DNA of 64,000 nucleotides from Chromobacterium haemolyticum DSM 19808 (GCF_000711885.1 NZ_JONK01000001.1:310001-374000), one strand, 5' to 3'; positions 26,550-36,208 are shown, counted from the first letter of the stretch. The notes: generated by a model not told the origin, from the letters alone. Translations and numbers: made by a program.

Positions 26550-28793
26550 ATGCCTTGCTCTCGTCTTTCTCCGCCTTGCCCCGATTTTATTTTCCGTGCC
26601 CCCAATCCGCCGCGCTTCCGTCCCAAAGCTCTGGTTCTGAGCCTGGCTTGCCTGGCTGCGCCAAGCGTCTGGGCCGCCGAAGCGCCGGCGCGCCTGGATA
26701 CCGTTCACGTCACCGCCGACGGCCCGCAGGCGCGGGTGGGCAGCAATAAGCTGGACCGCGAGGAAATCGAGCGGCCGCAAGCCCGTTCCCTGGCAGAAGT
26801 GCTGGACGCGTTGCCCGGTGTCAATGCCGGCGGCTCGCAGCGCCCCGGCGGTCAGACCATCAATGTTTGGGGTTTTGAGTCGGTCGAGCATGTGCAGGTG
26901 TCCCTGGACGGCGCGCCGCAGGGCTTCGACAAGTATCAGCAGGGGACGTCTTTTATCGATCCGGAGTTGCTGGGTTCGGTGGAGGTCCTCAAGGGCGGAC
27001 ATTCTCCGTTCTACGGCAACGGCGCGTTCGGCGCTGTGGTCAAGGCGGAAACCAAGACCGTGGCCGAGCTGCTGCGGCCGGGCAAGTCAGTGGGCGGCTT
27101 CGCCAAGCTGATGTATCAGGACAACGGCAATCAGTTCGGCCAGTCTCTGGCCGCCTATGCGGGCGGCCCTGGCAGCAAGGCCGACATCCTGGCCTATATG
27201 ACCCGATCGCGCGCCGGCGACGGCAAGAAGGGCGATGGCACGGGCATGATGTTTTCCGGCAATGATCTGGAGGGCGGCATGCTGAAGCTGGCCTGGCGTC
27301 CGGCGCCCGGCCATCGGCTGCGCTTGGGTTGGGTGAGCCAGGAGGAGGAGCGGCGCACACCGTGGGCGGCCAAGCGCGGGGATATCCCGGCGCCAAATGC
27401 CGCCGACATCAAGAAGTACGGCTGGGAAGGCGCTTGGCTTCGCCAAAGTGTGTGGCGCGAGCAGCAAAATGAGACGGTGAGCGCGGATTGGACCTTCGTC
27501 AGCGATTCGCCCTGGCTGGATTTGCAGCTTAGCTATGCGCAGTCGCGGCGTTATCAGCACGATACCCGGCCGCCAACGGCAAGTATCTACGCCTTCTCAT
27601 CCTTGTTCGGGAACGAGAGTTGGGTGACTCAGCGCGACCGGCGCCTTGAACTGCGCAATATCGCCCGCTTCGGTTCCGGCTGGGCGCGTCAGGAAGTCAC
27701 TATGGGCGTGAGCTGGGCGCACAAGACGCTGGATGCGTTGTTTTACCGCCCGGATAAGCGTAAGGATCCGGCTTACAACTATGGTTATCTGAATCCGCGC
27801 TACCAGCCTCCGGGCGAGGAAACTGTGCGATCCGCCTATTGGGTGCATCAGTGGCAGCCCTTGGAAAGCCTGACGCTGACGCCTTCTCTGCGCTACGACC
27901 ATGTATGGATACAGGGGCGGGAAAACCTGGCTTCCGCGTATAACGATCCAGCCAAGGGACACGATTACAGCGGGTTGGCGTATTCCGGCTGGTCGCCGCG
28001 CTTGGCCGCGCGTTGGAACTTCCGTCCGGGCTGGACGCTGGACGCCGGCTATACCCGCACCTGGCGCGCGCCGGGCGTGGACGAGGTATACGATACCCAG
28101 ACTTTGGGCAGCACGACGGCGACTAGCCGCCAGTTACAGCCGGAAACGTTGAACGCGGTCAAGCTGGGGTTAGAGTACGAGCGCGGCAATGTGCTCACGT
28201 CCGGGGACAATCTGTCCGCAGCGTTGACTTGGTATCGCCAAACCGTCAAAAACGATATCGCGCAGCGCCTGGGGCCAAACCGGGGGGATGCGTCGGGAGC
28301 GCCGCTGCCGCCAGTGATTGGCTTCTATCGCAATATGCCCGGCTATGTGATTCAGGGCTTTGAGCTGGAAGGGCGTTATCAGGCCGGCGGCTGGTTCGGC
28401 AGCTTGTCCTTGTCGTCGACCAAAGGCGAACGCAATCATAGCCTGATGGACCCGTGGGGCAGGGACGAGCCCATCACCAATATCCCGCCGCGCAAGGCGG
28501 TGGCCAATCTTGGCTATCGCTGGAACAAGATCGGCCTGTCCTTGAGCGGGCAGGGCAAGTTCGTGCGCAAGCAGGACCGGGTATTGGTCAATTCGCCTTA
28601 TGCTTATCCCGCGCAGCACGGCTATTCGTTGTTCGGCCTGTCACTGGGCTGGCAGCCCAAGGACCGGTTCAAGGGGCTGGAGGCGCGATTGGCGGTGGAC
28701 AATCTGTTCAACACTCAATACATCCCTTACCTGACCGAGGGCGCGGAAGGCATGGGGCGGGCGATCCGCACCAGCGTGTCCTGGCGTTTCTGA
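26550..28793 (+). CDS. TonB-dependent outer-membrane receptor, iron/heme type
   Basis: A 747-residue active importer in the outer membrane. A long N-region and hydrophobic core end at SVWA (about residue 42), then a TonB-box-like LDTVHVTA, the plug ([35 protein letters not shown]) and a barrel ending SVSWRF. The segment [17 protein letters not shown] with [16 protein letters not shown] resembles the FRAP/NPxL-type loop of heme and hemoglobin receptors, so heme is the best guess. The Fur box supports iron regulation. GTG 26547 or ATG 26550 may start it; neither has a good ribosome site. No TonB or ABC genes lie next to it. Confidence 0.88.
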   Translation: MPCSRLSPPCPDFIFRAPNPPRFRPKALVLSLACLAAPSVWAAEAPARLDTVHVTADGPQARVGSNKLDREEIERPQARSLAEVLDALPGVNAGGSQRPGGQTINVWGFESVEHVQVSLDGAPQGFDKYQQGTSFIDPELLGSVEVLKGGHSPFYGNGAFGAVVKAETKTVAELLRPGKSVGGFAKLMYQDNGNQFGQSLAAYAGGPGSKADILAYMTRSRAGDGKKGDGTGMMFSGNDLEGGMLKLAWRPAPGHRLRLGWVSQEEERRTPWAAKRGDIPAPNAADIKKYGWEGAWLRQSVWREQQNETVSADWTFVSDSPWLDLQLSYAQSRRYQHDTRPPTASIYAFSSLFGNESWVTQRDRRLELRNIARFGSGWARQEVTMGVSWAHKTLDALFYRPDKRKDPAYNYGYLNPRYQPPGEETVRSAYWVHQWQPLESLTLTPSLRYDHVWIQGRENLASAYNDPAKGHDYSGLAYSGWSPRLAARWNFRPGWTLDAGYTRTWRAPGVDEVYDTQTLGSTTATSRQLQPETLNAVKLGLEYERGNVLTSGDNLSAALTWYRQTVKNDIAQRLGPNRGDASGAPLPPVIGFYRNMPGYVIQGFELEGRYQAGGWFGSLSLSSTKGERNHSLMDPWGRDEPITNIPPRKAVANLGYRWNKIGLSLSGQGKFVRKQDRVLVNSPYAYPAQHGYSLFGLSLGWQPKDRFKGLEARLAVDNLFNTQYIPYLTEGAEGMGRAIRTSVSWRF

Positions 28794-28823
28794 GGGAACG
28801 CGGCTTGCGTTTGATTTGAGACT

Positions 28824-28852
28824 AGGAGGGGCCGCGCGCCCCTCCTTGCGTT
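28824..28852 (+). terminator. Hairpin between TonB receptor and ribE
   Basis: AGGAGGGGC (28824-28832) and GCCCCTCCT (28838-28846) form a 9-bp stem around CGCGC. Only TGCGTT follows, so termination would be weak. A TACAAT -10-like box (28852-28857) overlaps its end and may serve ribE. Confidence 0.55.
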
Positions 28853-28890
28853 ACAATGGCGCTCCAAATCCCTCGCAAAGGAGCGTCTTC

Positions 28891-29508
28891 GTGTTTACCG
28901 GTATCGTCCAAGGGGTGGCGGAAGTGATCGCCATCACGGAGAAGCAGGACTTCCGCACCCATACGCTGCGTTTGCCGGCGGCCTTGCTGCCCGGCCTGGA
29001 GTTGGGCGCCTCGGTGGCTCACAACGGCTGCTGCCTCACTGTCACCGCCATCAACGGCGATCAAGTTTCCTTCGATCTAATGCGCGAAACCCTGCGCGTC
29101 ACCAACCTCGGCCTGTTGCAAACCGGCAGTCTGGTCAATATCGAGCGCGCCGCGCGCTTTGGCGACGAGATCGGCGGCCATGCGATGTCCGGTCATATTC
29201 TGTGCATGGCCAAGGTGGCCCGGGTGATCGATCTGCCCAATAACCGAACCGTATGGTTCGAATTGCCGGCGGAACACATCAAATATGTGTTCGCCAAGGG
29301 CTATATCGGTATTGACGGCATCAGCCTGACCATAGGCGAGGTGACGGACAACCGCTTCTGCGTGCACCTGATTCCGGAAACCCTGGAGCGCACCATCATC
29401 AAGTCGCGCAAAGTGGGCGACTTGATCAATATCGAAGTTGATCCGCAGACTCAGGCCATCGTTGAGACGGTGGAGCGGGTGCTGGCCCAGCGAGGAGCCG
29501 CGGCGTGA
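28891..29508 (+). CDS. ribE: Riboflavin synthase, alpha subunit
   Basis: A 205-residue enzyme with two lumazine-binding repeats that dismutates 6,7-dimethyl-8-ribityllumazine into riboflavin. The start FTGIVQGVA (after GTG 28891) is diagnostic, with AAAGGAG 7 bases upstream. Repeat 1 has [24 protein letters not shown] and repeat 2 [16 protein letters not shown] plus [10 protein letters not shown]. No FMN riboswitch is visible upstream. The next gene overlaps its stop codon. Confidence 0.95.
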   Translation: MFTGIVQGVAEVIAITEKQDFRTHTLRLPAALLPGLELGASVAHNGCCLTVTAINGDQVSFDLMRETLRVTNLGLLQTGSLVNIERAARFGDEIGGHAMSGHILCMAKVARVIDLPNNRTVWFELPAEHIKYVFAKGYIGIDGISLTIGEVTDNRFCVHLIPETLERTIIKSRKVGDLINIEVDPQTQAIVETVERVLAQRGAAA

Positions 29509-30167
29509 ACATGGTTGGCCGGCGCGTGCTGGCCTCCTGGAGCGGCGGCAAGGATTCCTGCCTGGCGCTATGGCGCGCGGTGCGAGCTGGCGCCCATCCG
29601 CAAGCCTTGCTGACGATGGCGGACGAGCGCGGCGAGCGTTCGCGCTCGCACGGCTTGCGCCCGGAGGTGCTGGAGCTGCAGGCGGCGGCGCTGGGTTTGC
29701 CCTTGCGAGTGGGGCGCGCAAGTTGGGACGGCTATGAGGCCGAGTTCATCGCCCGGTTGGTAGAGGCCCGCGCCGACGGTTGCGAGGCCGCAGTGTTCGG
29801 CGACATCGATCTGGACGCTCACCGCGAGTGGGAAGAAAAGGTTTGCGCCGCCGCCGGCCTGCAAGCGTGGCTGCCGCTGTGGCAGCAAGCGCGCGCCGCT
29901 TTGGTGCGAGAATTCATCGATGCCGGCTTTCGCGCCCGCATCGTGGTGGTGAACACCCGGCTGGCCGGCGAAGAGTGGTTGGGGCGGGAGCTGAGCCACG
30001 AGTGGGTGGACCGGATGTTGGCGGAAGGCATGGATCCTTGCGCCGAGGCCGGCGAGTTTCACACCCTGGCAATGGACGGGCCTTTGTTCGCCCAGCCCTT
30101 GCGCTTGCGCGACGGCGACATCCATCGCCATGGAGATTATGTCAGCCTGGACCTATTGCCTGGCTGA
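29505..30167 (+). CDS. PP-loop ATP pyrophosphatase, Dph6/diphthine-ammonia-ligase-like
   Basis: A 220-residue adenine-nucleotide alpha-hydrolase-like protein. The PP-loop is [13 protein letters not shown] (about residues 12-24), and the later [12 protein letters not shown] block is typical of the Dph6-related family. Bacteria lack diphthamide, so the true substrate is unknown. GTG 29505 overlaps the ribE stop and has GAGGAG 8 bases upstream; ATG 29511 is the alternative. Its own TGA stop (30165-30167) is the first part of short repeat copy G. Confidence 0.78.
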   Translation: MNMVGRRVLASWSGGKDSCLALWRAVRAGAHPQALLTMADERGERSRSHGLRPEVLELQAAALGLPLRVGRASWDGYEAEFIARLVEARADGCEAAVFGDIDLDAHREWEEKVCAAAGLQAWLPLWQQARAALVREFIDAGFRARIVVVNTRLAGEEWLGRELSHEWVDRMLAEGMDPCAEAGEFHTLAMDGPLFAQPLRLRDGDIHRHGDYVSLDLLPG

Positions 30168-30217
30168 GAGCCTGTTCAGAGTCTCGCGAGCAAGTGCGAG
30201 CCTTTGAACAGGCTTTG
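30165..30217 (+). repeat. Intergenic repeat copy G, internally deleted
   Basis: Only the two ends of the repeat family remain: AGCCTGTTCAGAGTCTCGCG and its near reverse complement GCGAGCCTTTGAACAGGCT, 8 bases apart. RNA from it would form a hairpin of about 18 pairs, lying between the Dph6-like gene and ribBX. Confidence 0.75.
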
Positions 30218-30278
30218 AAAATGAATTCAGGCGGGCGGCGGCCCGCGCCAAAAACAAGTGCTTACGAAGGAAGATGGT

Positions 30279-31385
30279 ATGACTATTTCCCCGATTCAGG
30301 ACATTATCGCCGACATCAAGGCCGGCAAGATGGTGGTGTTGGTGGACGCCGAGGACCGCGAGAACGAAGGCGACCTGGTCATGGCGGCGGAGTTCGTCAC
30401 CCCGGAGGCGATCAACTTCATGGCCAAGTTCGGCCGGGGGCTGATCTGTCTGACCCTGACGGAGGAGCGTTGCCAGCAGTTGAACCTGCCGCTGATGGTC
30501 AGCAATAACGGCACTCCGTACAGCACCAACTTCACCGTGTCCATCGAGGCCGCCGAAGGCGTGACCACCGGCATTTCCGCGGCGGACCGAGCCCGCACCG
30601 TGCAAGCCGCGGTGGCGCGGCTGGCCAAGCCGGCGGACCTGGTGCAGCCGGGTCACATCTTCCCGCTGAAAGCGCAAAAAGGCGGCGTGCTGATCCGTGC
30701 CGGCCACACCGAAGCCGGCTGCGATCTGGCGATGCTGGCGGGTTTGGAGCCGGCCGGCGTGATCTGCGAAATCATGAATGACGACGGCACCATGGCCCGC
30801 CTGCCCGAACTGGTGGAGTTCGCGCGCGAGCATGGCTTGAAAGTGGGCACCATCGCTGACTTGATCCAATACCGCAGCCGCACTGAATCGCTGGTGGAGA
30901 AGGTGGGGCAACGATCGGTGGACACCCCGTTCGGCGCCTTCGACTTGCATGTGTTCCGCGACATCACCACCCGCGCCACTCACTTGGCCCTGGTCAAGGG
31001 CGAGATTGAGGCGCAGCGCGAAACCCTGGTGCGCGTGCACGAACCCTTGTCCGTGATCGACGTATTGGCGCCCTTGTGCAGCCAGCATTCCTGGACAGTG
31101 CCGAATGCGCTGGAAATGATAGAGGAAGCCGGCCACGGCGTCGTGGTATTGCTGTACCGCGATGAAACCGGCGAGGACTTGGCGCAGCGCGCGCTGGGCC
31201 TGGAGCAGCAGAAGCAGCGTTGGGACAGCAAAACCTTCGGCATCGGCGCGCAAATGCTCAAGGCGCTGGGCGTGGGCAAGATGAAGCTGATGACCGCCCC
31301 GGTGAGCTTGTCGTCCATGACCGGCTTCGACCTGGAAGTGACCGGCTTTTGCCAGCCGCGGGCCTTCCACGTGGACGAGGAATGA
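30279..31385 (+). CDS. ribBX: RibBX: 3,4-dihydroxy-2-butanone 4-phosphate synthase with degenerate GTP cyclohydrolase II domain
   Basis: A 368-residue fusion. Residues 1-205 are RibB, with [17 protein letters not shown], the catalytic-loop threonines in [14 protein letters not shown] and [12 protein letters not shown]; this makes the four-carbon precursor of riboflavin. The C-terminal half is RibA-like, but where GTP cyclohydrolase II has its three zinc cysteines, after VRVH, this protein has [17 protein letters not shown] with a single cysteine. So it should not act as RibA; such hybrids are known as RibBX. ATG 30279 follows GAAGGAAG. A separate ribA is not in the window. ribH follows. Confidence 0.9.
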   Translation: MTISPIQDIIADIKAGKMVVLVDAEDRENEGDLVMAAEFVTPEAINFMAKFGRGLICLTLTEERCQQLNLPLMVSNNGTPYSTNFTVSIEAAEGVTTGISAADRARTVQAAVARLAKPADLVQPGHIFPLKAQKGGVLIRAGHTEAGCDLAMLAGLEPAGVICEIMNDDGTMARLPELVEFAREHGLKVGTIADLIQYRSRTESLVEKVGQRSVDTPFGAFDLHVFRDITTRATHLALVKGEIEAQRETLVRVHEPLSVIDVLAPLCSQHSWTVPNALEMIEEAGHGVVVLLYRDETGEDLAQRALGLEQQKQRWDSKTFGIGAQMLKALGVGKMKLMTAPVSLSSMTGFDLEVTGFCQPRAFHVDEE

Positions 31386-31464
31386 GCGGCGGCGCAATGG
31401 CTAAGGTCCGGGGATTGAGGTAGAATCTCCGGTTTTCCGTAGTGATTCCGCCGCGAGGAACAAG

Positions 31465-31935
31465 ATGCTTCAAGCTATCCAGCGTATAGAACCCGATCTG
31501 ATGGGCAAGGGCCTGAAAATCGGCGTTGTGATGTCGCGTTTCAACACCCCGGTTTGCGAAGGCTTGCGCGATGCCTGCCTGGGCGAGCTGGCCCGGCTGG
31601 GCGTGGCCGCCGAGGACGTGACCCTGGCCACGGTGCCGGGCGCGCTGGAAGCGCCGCTGGTGTTGCAAACCATGGCCAAGAGCGGCCGCTTCGACGCGCT
31701 GGTGGCGCTGGGAGCGGTGATCCGCGGCGAAACCTACCATTTCGAACTGGTGTCGAACGAATCCGGCGCGGGCGTGACCCGCGTGGGCCTGGACTTCGAC
31801 ATCCCGATCGCCAACGCGATTCTGACCACCGAAACCGACGAGCAGGCCGAAGTGCGCATGGAAGTCAAAGGCCGCGAGGCCGCTGCCGTGGCGGTGGAGA
31901 TGGCGAATCTGCGGAAGCGCATCCTGCGCGGCTGA
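31465..31935 (+). CDS. ribH: 6,7-Dimethyl-8-ribityllumazine synthase
   Basis: A 156-residue enzyme that joins the RibB product to the ribitylamino-pyrimidine; members form 60-mers or smaller shells. Blocks seen: [55 protein letters not shown] (with the catalytic histidine in the last part) and [25 protein letters not shown] 31465 follows GAGGAAC. A TAGAAT -10-like box at 31421-31426 suggests its own promoter within the rib cluster. Confidence 0.95.
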   Translation: MLQAIQRIEPDLMGKGLKIGVVMSRFNTPVCEGLRDACLGELARLGVAAEDVTLATVPGALEAPLVLQTMAKSGRFDALVALGAVIRGETYHFELVSNESGAGVTRVGLDFDIPIANAILTTETDEQAEVRMEVKGREAAAVAVEMANLRKRILRG

Positions 31936-32001
31936 TCGGCTCCCGCCAAGATACCGGAGCCGGGCGTGCCCGGCTCACCGCTCTTTACAAGGAACACCTC
32001 T

Positions 32002-32448
32002 ATGAAAACCGCTCGCCGCCGCGCCCGCGAATTTGCCATCCAAGGCATTTACGAATGGGAGCTGAACCCGGATCGTCCGGCCTCCCTGATCGAAAAGCAT
32101 CTGCGCGAGAATGAATACTTCGCCAAGGCCGATGAGGCCCTGTTCCGCGAAATCCTGTACGGTGTGCTCAGAGACGTCGGCACGCTGTCCAACCAGATCG
32201 GCCGCTACTACGAGCGCGCCGAAGACGAAGTCAGCCCGGTGGAACGCGCCGTGCTGTTGATGGCCGCGCTGGAACTGACCCAGCATCCGGAAACCCCGTA
32301 TCCGGTGATCATCAACGAAGCCATCGAAATCACCAAGACCTTCGGCGGCACCGATGGTCATAAATTCGTCAACGGCGTGCTGGACAAGCTGGCCGCCGAA
32401 GTGCGCGCCGACGAAGTGGCGTCGCAGAAGGCGCGTCGCCAAAACTGA
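32002..32448 (+). CDS. nusB: Transcription antitermination factor NusB
   Basis: A 148-residue all-helical protein that binds boxA RNA with S10 (NusE) in rRNA antitermination. RRRAREFAIQGIYEWEL at the N-terminus and ELTQHPETPYPVIINEAIEI with GGTDGHKFVNGVLDKLA are the family blocks. ATG 32002 is placed after AAGGAA; an earlier in-frame ATG at 31966 is not conserved. ribH-nusB-thiL is a common bacterial order. A terminator follows it. Confidence 0.95.
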   Translation: MKTARRRAREFAIQGIYEWELNPDRPASLIEKHLRENEYFAKADEALFREILYGVLRDVGTLSNQIGRYYERAEDEVSPVERAVLLMAALELTQHPETPYPVIINEAIEITKTFGGTDGHKFVNGVLDKLAAEVRADEVASQKARRQN

Positions 32449-32479
32449 GGCCTTGTCGCCGGCGCCGTCAGATTGGAAC

Positions 32480-32503
32480 ACACCCGCGACCGCGGGTGTT
32501 TTT
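32480..32503 (+). terminator. Terminator after nusB
   Basis: ACACCCGC (32480-32487) and GCGGGTGT (32492-32499) around GACC, followed by TTTT. Confidence 0.78.
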
Positions 32504-32528
32504 GCATCGGCCGAGCAGAAAGATCGTG

Positions 32529-33479
32529 ATGAATGAATTTGAATTGATCCGCCGCTATTTCACGCGTCCGGCCGGCGGCGCGGTCCTGGGCGTTGGAGAC
32601 GACGCCGCCATTCTGCGGCCGACGCCGGGTTGCGATCTGCACGTATCGGTGGACATGCTGGTGGAAGGGCGTCATTTCTTCGCCGACGTCGAGCCGGAGG
32701 CGCTGGGTCATAAAACGCTGGCGGTGAATTTGTCCGATATGGCGGCGATGGGCGCCGCGCCGCGCTGGGTGGTGTTGTCGCTGGCTCTGCCGGCGATGGA
32801 CGAGGCCTGGGCGGCCGGCTTCTCCCGGGGGTTTTTCGCCTTGGCGGAGCGTTACGGGGTCGATGTGATCGGCGGCGATACCACGCGCGGGCCGCTGACG
32901 CTGTCGGTCACCGTGGGGGGGGAGACTCCGCGAGGCCAGGCGCTGCGTCGCGCCGCCGCCCGCGTGGGCGACGACGTTTGGGTTAGTGGCGAGCTGGGGC
33001 TGGGGGCGATGGCGGTACGCAGCCGGCTGGGCAAGATCGCGCCGCTGCCGGACGGTTTGCGCGAGGCGGCCTGGCGCAAGCTGGAATACCCGGAGCCGCG
33101 CATCGCCCTGGGCCTGGCTTTGCTGCCGCTGGCGCATGCCGCCGCCGATGTGTCCGACGGCCTGCTGTCGGACCTCGGCCATATCGCCGCCGCTTCTCAG
33201 ACAGCGGTGGAAGTATGGGCGGACGCCTTGCCGTCGCACCCGCTGGCGGAGGCCGCGCGTGAGCAATGGCTGGATTGCCTGGCTGCGGGCGGCGACGATT
33301 ACGAACTGGCATTCACCGCCCCGGCCGGGCGCCGGGCTCAGATCGAAGCCTGCGCCGAGACGGCGGGCTGCCGCTTGAGCCGCATCGGCCGCATCGCGGC
33401 GGGCCAGGGCGTCAGCCTGCTGGACGGCGCCGGCAACATCATTCAACTGGAAAGCACCGGCTATGACCATTTCAAATGA
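32529..33479 (+). CDS. thiL: Thiamine-monophosphate kinase ThiL
   Basis: A 316-residue ATP-dependent kinase making thiamine diphosphate from the monophosphate. GVGDDAAIL, the metal-binding DMLVEGRHFF, HKTLAVNLSDMAAMGAAP and GGDTTRGPLTLSVTV are typical, as is the late AADVSDGLLSDLGHIA and AAGGDDYEL. ATG 32529 matches the usual FELIRRYF N-terminus; the ribosome site is weak and GTG 32526 is possible. It overlaps pgpA by 17 bases, so the two are coupled. No TPP riboswitch is visible. Confidence 0.94.
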   Translation: MNEFELIRRYFTRPAGGAVLGVGDDAAILRPTPGCDLHVSVDMLVEGRHFFADVEPEALGHKTLAVNLSDMAAMGAAPRWVVLSLALPAMDEAWAAGFSRGFFALAERYGVDVIGGDTTRGPLTLSVTVGGETPRGQALRRAAARVGDDVWVSGELGLGAMAVRSRLGKIAPLPDGLREAAWRKLEYPEPRIALGLALLPLAHAAADVSDGLLSDLGHIAAASQTAVEVWADALPSHPLAEAAREQWLDCLAAGGDDYELAFTAPAGRRAQIEACAETAGCRLSRIGRIAAGQGVSLLDGAGNIIQLESTGYDHFK

Positions 33480-33975
33480 GACGGAAACCCTGAAGTTGCA
33501 GCCGAACTGGCGCTTTGTTCTGAGCCATCCCGCCCATTTCCTGGCTTTCGGTTTCGGCAGCGGCCTGGCGCGCAAGGCGCCTGGGACCTGGGGCACGGTG
33601 GCCGCCTATCCCTTGTTTTTTGTCCTGCACGCGCTGGGCGTGCAAGGTCTGGCGCTGGCGGCGTTGTGTCTGCCGCTGTTCATCGCCGGGATCTGGATCT
33701 GCGGCTACAGCGGCCGGGCGCTGGGCGTGCACGACTACGGCGGCATCGTCTGGGACGAGATCGTCGCCATGCTGCTGGTGCTGGCCTTCGCGCCGGCCAC
33801 GCCCTTGGCCTGGCTGCTGGCTTTTGTCTTGTTCCGCTTTTTCGACATTCTCAAGCCCTGGCCTATCCGCTGGCTGGACCGCCACGTGGGCGGCGGTTTC
33901 GGCGTGATGGTGGACGATCTGCTGGCCGCCTTGTTCGCGCTGGCGGTGCAGTGGGGAGTTTGGCGTTTGCTGTAA
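33463..33975 (+). CDS. pgpA: Phosphatidylglycerophosphatase A
   Basis: A 170-residue inner-membrane enzyme that dephosphorylates phosphatidylglycerol phosphate. Family signs: GFGSGLARKAPGTWGTVAA near the N-terminus, DYGGIVWDEIVAM in the middle and FRFFDILKPWPIRWLDRHV later, with about four hydrophobic segments. The start overlaps thiL. Its TAA stop (33973-33975) is also the first three bases of repeat copy A. Confidence 0.93.
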   Translation: MTISNETETLKLQPNWRFVLSHPAHFLAFGFGSGLARKAPGTWGTVAAYPLFFVLHALGVQGLALAALCLPLFIAGIWICGYSGRALGVHDYGGIVWDEIVAMLLVLAFAPATPLAWLLAFVLFRFFDILKPWPIRWLDRHVGGGFGVMVDDLLAALFALAVQWGVWRLL

Positions 33976-34118
33976 GAACCTGTTCAAAGTCTGCTGCGCT
34001 TCAGCGATACGGCGTTGAAAACGTCTTCGAAATGCTCATGTACCCCTCGTACATTCCGCTTTCTCAGTTGTTTTCGCCTTGTCTCGCTCTTGCTCGCGAG
34101 ACTTTGAACAGGCTCTAA
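33973..34118 (+). repeat. Intergenic repeat copy A (146 bp, intact)
   Basis: Starts TAAGAACCTGTTCAAAGTCT and ends AGACTTTGAACAGGCTCTAA: about 17-20 bases of each end are inverted copies of each other. Between lie GCTGCGCTTCAGCGATACGG, a small GTAC-centred hairpin (about 34031-34053) and TTTTCGCCTTGTCTCGCTC. A further end fragment in inverse orientation (34119-34129) follows at once, so 34105-34129 forms a perfect 11-bp hairpin around TAA. Confidence 0.85.
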
Positions 34119-34288
34119 GAGCCTGTTCAGGCGCATTGCCGAAGCATGAAAGCATTGAGCCCGTTCGCCCAAGGCGGCTAGCGGGTTTCAATTCAAACGC
34201 GTACCATGCATCGTTTTTTGATGTCGATGTTCTTTTGGCCCGTGCGATAAGCCTGGGCGAAGGATGATTGAGCCAGGGGAGGCGAGGC
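33976..34288 (+). other. 313-base gap between pgpA and ypfJ
   Basis: Occupied by repeat copy A to 34118 and its extra end to 34129. The rest (34130-34288) has no ORF worth naming and should hold the ypfJ promoter; I see only a short AT-rich run near 34206-34240. Confidence 0.5.
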
Positions 34289-35143
34289 ATGCGTTGGGAT
34301 GGCAACCGGGAAAGCGATAATGTGGAAGACCGCCGAGGCGAAGGCGGCAACGGCGGCGGGGTGATCGGCATTGGCGCCATCCTGATCGGCCTGGTGGCCT
34401 GGTTGGTTTTCGATGTTAATCCGATAACGGTGATCAATCTGATCAGCGAAATGGAGCCGGCGGTCGAGCAACAGGCGCCGGCTCGGGCGAGCGCGGCGGA
34501 CGACCGCGACGCCAAGTTCATCCGCGTGATGCTGGCCGATACCGAGGATGTGTGGCAGCCCTTGTTCGAAGCTCAGGGCCAGCGTTACCGGCCCCCCAAG
34601 CTGGTGATGTTCAGCGGGGCGACACCCACGGCCTGCGGCCGAGGCGACGCGGCCATCGGTCCGTTCTACTGTCCCGGGGATGAGAAAATCTACATCGACT
34701 TGTCGTTTTTCCAAATGCTGGGCCGCGAATTGGGCGCGCCAGGCGAGTTTGCCCAAGCTTATGTGATCGCGCATGAGGTCGGACATCATGTCCAGCATCA
34801 GCTTGGCATTTCCGCCAAGGTGGACGAAGAGATGGCGCGTAGCGACGAGCGGCGCGCCAATGCTTTGTCGGTGCGTCAGGAGCTGCAGGCGGACTGCCTT
34901 GCAGGGGTGTGGGGACGCCACGCCGATCAGGCGAGGCAAATTCTGGAGCAGGGCGATCTGGAGGCGGCGCTGAACGCCGCGGCCAGGATAGGCGACGACG
35001 CCTTGCAGCGTTCGGCTGGCCGCGAGGTGATGCCGGACTCCTTCACTCACGGCAGCGGCGAGCAGCGCGTGCGCTGGTTCCGCCGTGGTTTCGACAGCGG
35101 GGATATGGCGCAGTGCGATACTTTCCGAGCGCGGCGGCTGTAA
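34289..35143 (+). CDS. ypfJ: YpfJ-type neutral zinc metallopeptidase (membrane anchored)
   Basis: A 284-residue protein: basic/acidic N-terminus (MRWDGNRESDNVEDRRG), a glycine-rich hydrophobic anchor (about 24-45), then the peptidase domain. Zinc motif HEVGHH sits in YVIAHEVGHHVQHQLG, and QELQADCLAGVWG supplies the third ligand region. Probably faces the periplasm. ATG 34289 has AGGGGAGG 6 bases upstream. Its TAA stop is the start of repeat copy B. A smaller secreted relative is encoded at 52845-53396. Confidence 0.9.
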   Translation: MRWDGNRESDNVEDRRGEGGNGGGVIGIGAILIGLVAWLVFDVNPITVINLISEMEPAVEQQAPARASAADDRDAKFIRVMLADTEDVWQPLFEAQGQRYRPPKLVMFSGATPTACGRGDAAIGPFYCPGDEKIYIDLSFFQMLGRELGAPGEFAQAYVIAHEVGHHVQHQLGISAKVDEEMARSDERRANALSVRQELQADCLAGVWGRHADQARQILEQGDLEAALNAAARIGDDALQRSAGREVMPDSFTHGSGEQRVRWFRRGFDSGDMAQCDTFRARRL

Positions 35144-35288
35144 GAACCGGTTCAAAGTCCGCTGCGCTTCGTGAAGCGTTGTGCGGTGAGTACAAGCTCA
35201 AAATGCTCATATACCCCTCGACCATCCGATTTCTCAGCCGTTTTCGCCGTGTCTCGCTCTTGCTCGCGAGACTTTGAACAGGCTGTAA
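35141..35288 (+). repeat. Intergenic repeat copy B (148 bp, intact)
   Basis: TAAGAACCGGTTCAAAGTCC at the left, GAGACTTTGAACAGGCTGTAA at the right (ends inverted). Inside: CGCTGCGCTTC, ATGCTCATATACCCCTCG and TTTTCGCCGTGTCTCGCTC. As in copy A, a third, inverted end fragment follows (35289-35299), making a hairpin. Confidence 0.85.
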
Positions 35289-35308
35289 GAGTCTGTTCAG
35301 CGTGGACA

Positions 35309-35336
35309 TGAAAAGGGCCGACGGCCCCTTTTTTCA
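35309..35336. terminator. Bidirectional terminator between ypfJ and the efflux operon
   Basis: GGGCC/GGCCC stem with an A-run before and a T-run after (AAAAGGGCC-GACG-GCCCCTTTTTT arrangement, one bulged C). It serves the convergent ypfJ and HlyD-family genes. Confidence 0.78.
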
Positions 35337-35350
35337 TCGCCGCCGCGAAC

Positions 35351-36208
35351 TCAACGCACTACCACGGTGCAGGTGGTGCCCGCCACCAGAACCTGTCCAG
35401 CCGGCAGCGTGTCCAGCTCAATGCGCACCGGCACTCGCTGCGCCAGCCGCACCCAGTTGAAGGTGGGGTTGACGTCGGCCAGAAGTTCGCGGCCGGTGCC
35501 CGCGTCGCGGTCGGTGATGCCGCGGGCGATGCTGGCGACGTGGCCGCGCAATGTCGGGCCGCCGCTGAGCAGGGTGATCTCCACCTTGGCGCCGGGCTTG
35601 AGCAAGGGCAGCTTGGTTTCCTCGAAATAGCCTTCCACGCGATAAGAATTACGGTCTATCAGCGCCAGTTTGGGCGCGCCGACGGCGGCGAAGTCCCCGA
35701 CGTGGACATTGAGGTTGGTCACGTAGCCATCCGCCGGGGCGCGCACCACGGTGCGCTCCAGATTCAGGCGGGCCAGATCGCGGGCGGCCAGCGCCGCCTG
35801 GTATTGGGAGCCGGCGGCGGCGGCGGCGAAGCTCGCGGTTTCGCGGTTTTCGGCGGAAACCACGGCGCTGTCCAGGCTGTCGCGTCGCGCCGCCTCCTTG
35901 CCGCGGCGGTTTTTCTCGGTGCGCTGGCCGTCCAGCGCGGCTTCTGCCTGGGCCAACGCCGCCGCGTAGCGGGCGCGGTCCACGACGAAGAGCACGTCGC
36001 CTTTATGGACGGGTTGATTGTCCTTGACGGCCACCTGGGTCACCAGGCCGGCCACGTCGGCGGAGAGCGTGATCACGTCGGCGCGCACGCGGCCGTCGCG
36101 GGTCCATGGGGAGTGCATGTAGTGGTCCCACAGCGCCTTGCCCAGCCAGACGGCGAGCGCCAGCAGCAGCAAGGTGGTCAGATAGCGGATGAGGGTGTTG
36201 GTTTGCAT
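35351..36208 (-). CDS. HlyD-family periplasmic adaptor (AaeA/EmrA-like)
   Basis: A 285-residue membrane-fusion protein, last gene of the five-gene efflux operon. One N-terminal membrane segment (about 8-26), then HSPWTRDGRVRADVITLSAD and VAGLVTQVAVKDNQPVHKGD, the standard first lipoyl half; a short alpha-hairpin (about 85-150); and RTVVRAPADGYVTNLNVHVG, the second lipoyl half. It should link the FUSC pump in the inner membrane with the outer-membrane factor. The short hairpin and pairing with DUF1656 and FUSC proteins match AaeAXB-like systems for aromatic acids. Gap of 71 bases from the DUF1656 gene. Confidence 0.9.
   Translation of the reverse strand: MQTNTLIRYLTTLLLLALAVWLGKALWDHYMHSPWTRDGRVRADVITLSADVAGLVTQVAVKDNQPVHKGDVLFVVDRARYAAALAQAEAALDGQRTEKNRRGKEAARRDSLDSAVVSAENRETASFAAAAAGSQYQAALAARDLARLNLERTVVRAPADGYVTNLNVHVGDFAAVGAPKLALIDRNSYRVEGYFEETKLPLLKPGAKVEITLLSGGPTLRGHVASIARGITDRDAGTGRELLADVNPTFNWVRLAQRVPVRIELDTLPAGQVLVAGTTCTVVVR

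Noticed and set aside
28800-30278. FMN riboswitch before ribE or ribBX
   Set aside because: I looked for the conserved RFN helices upstream of both genes and found none; the spaces are too short or are filled by a repeat.
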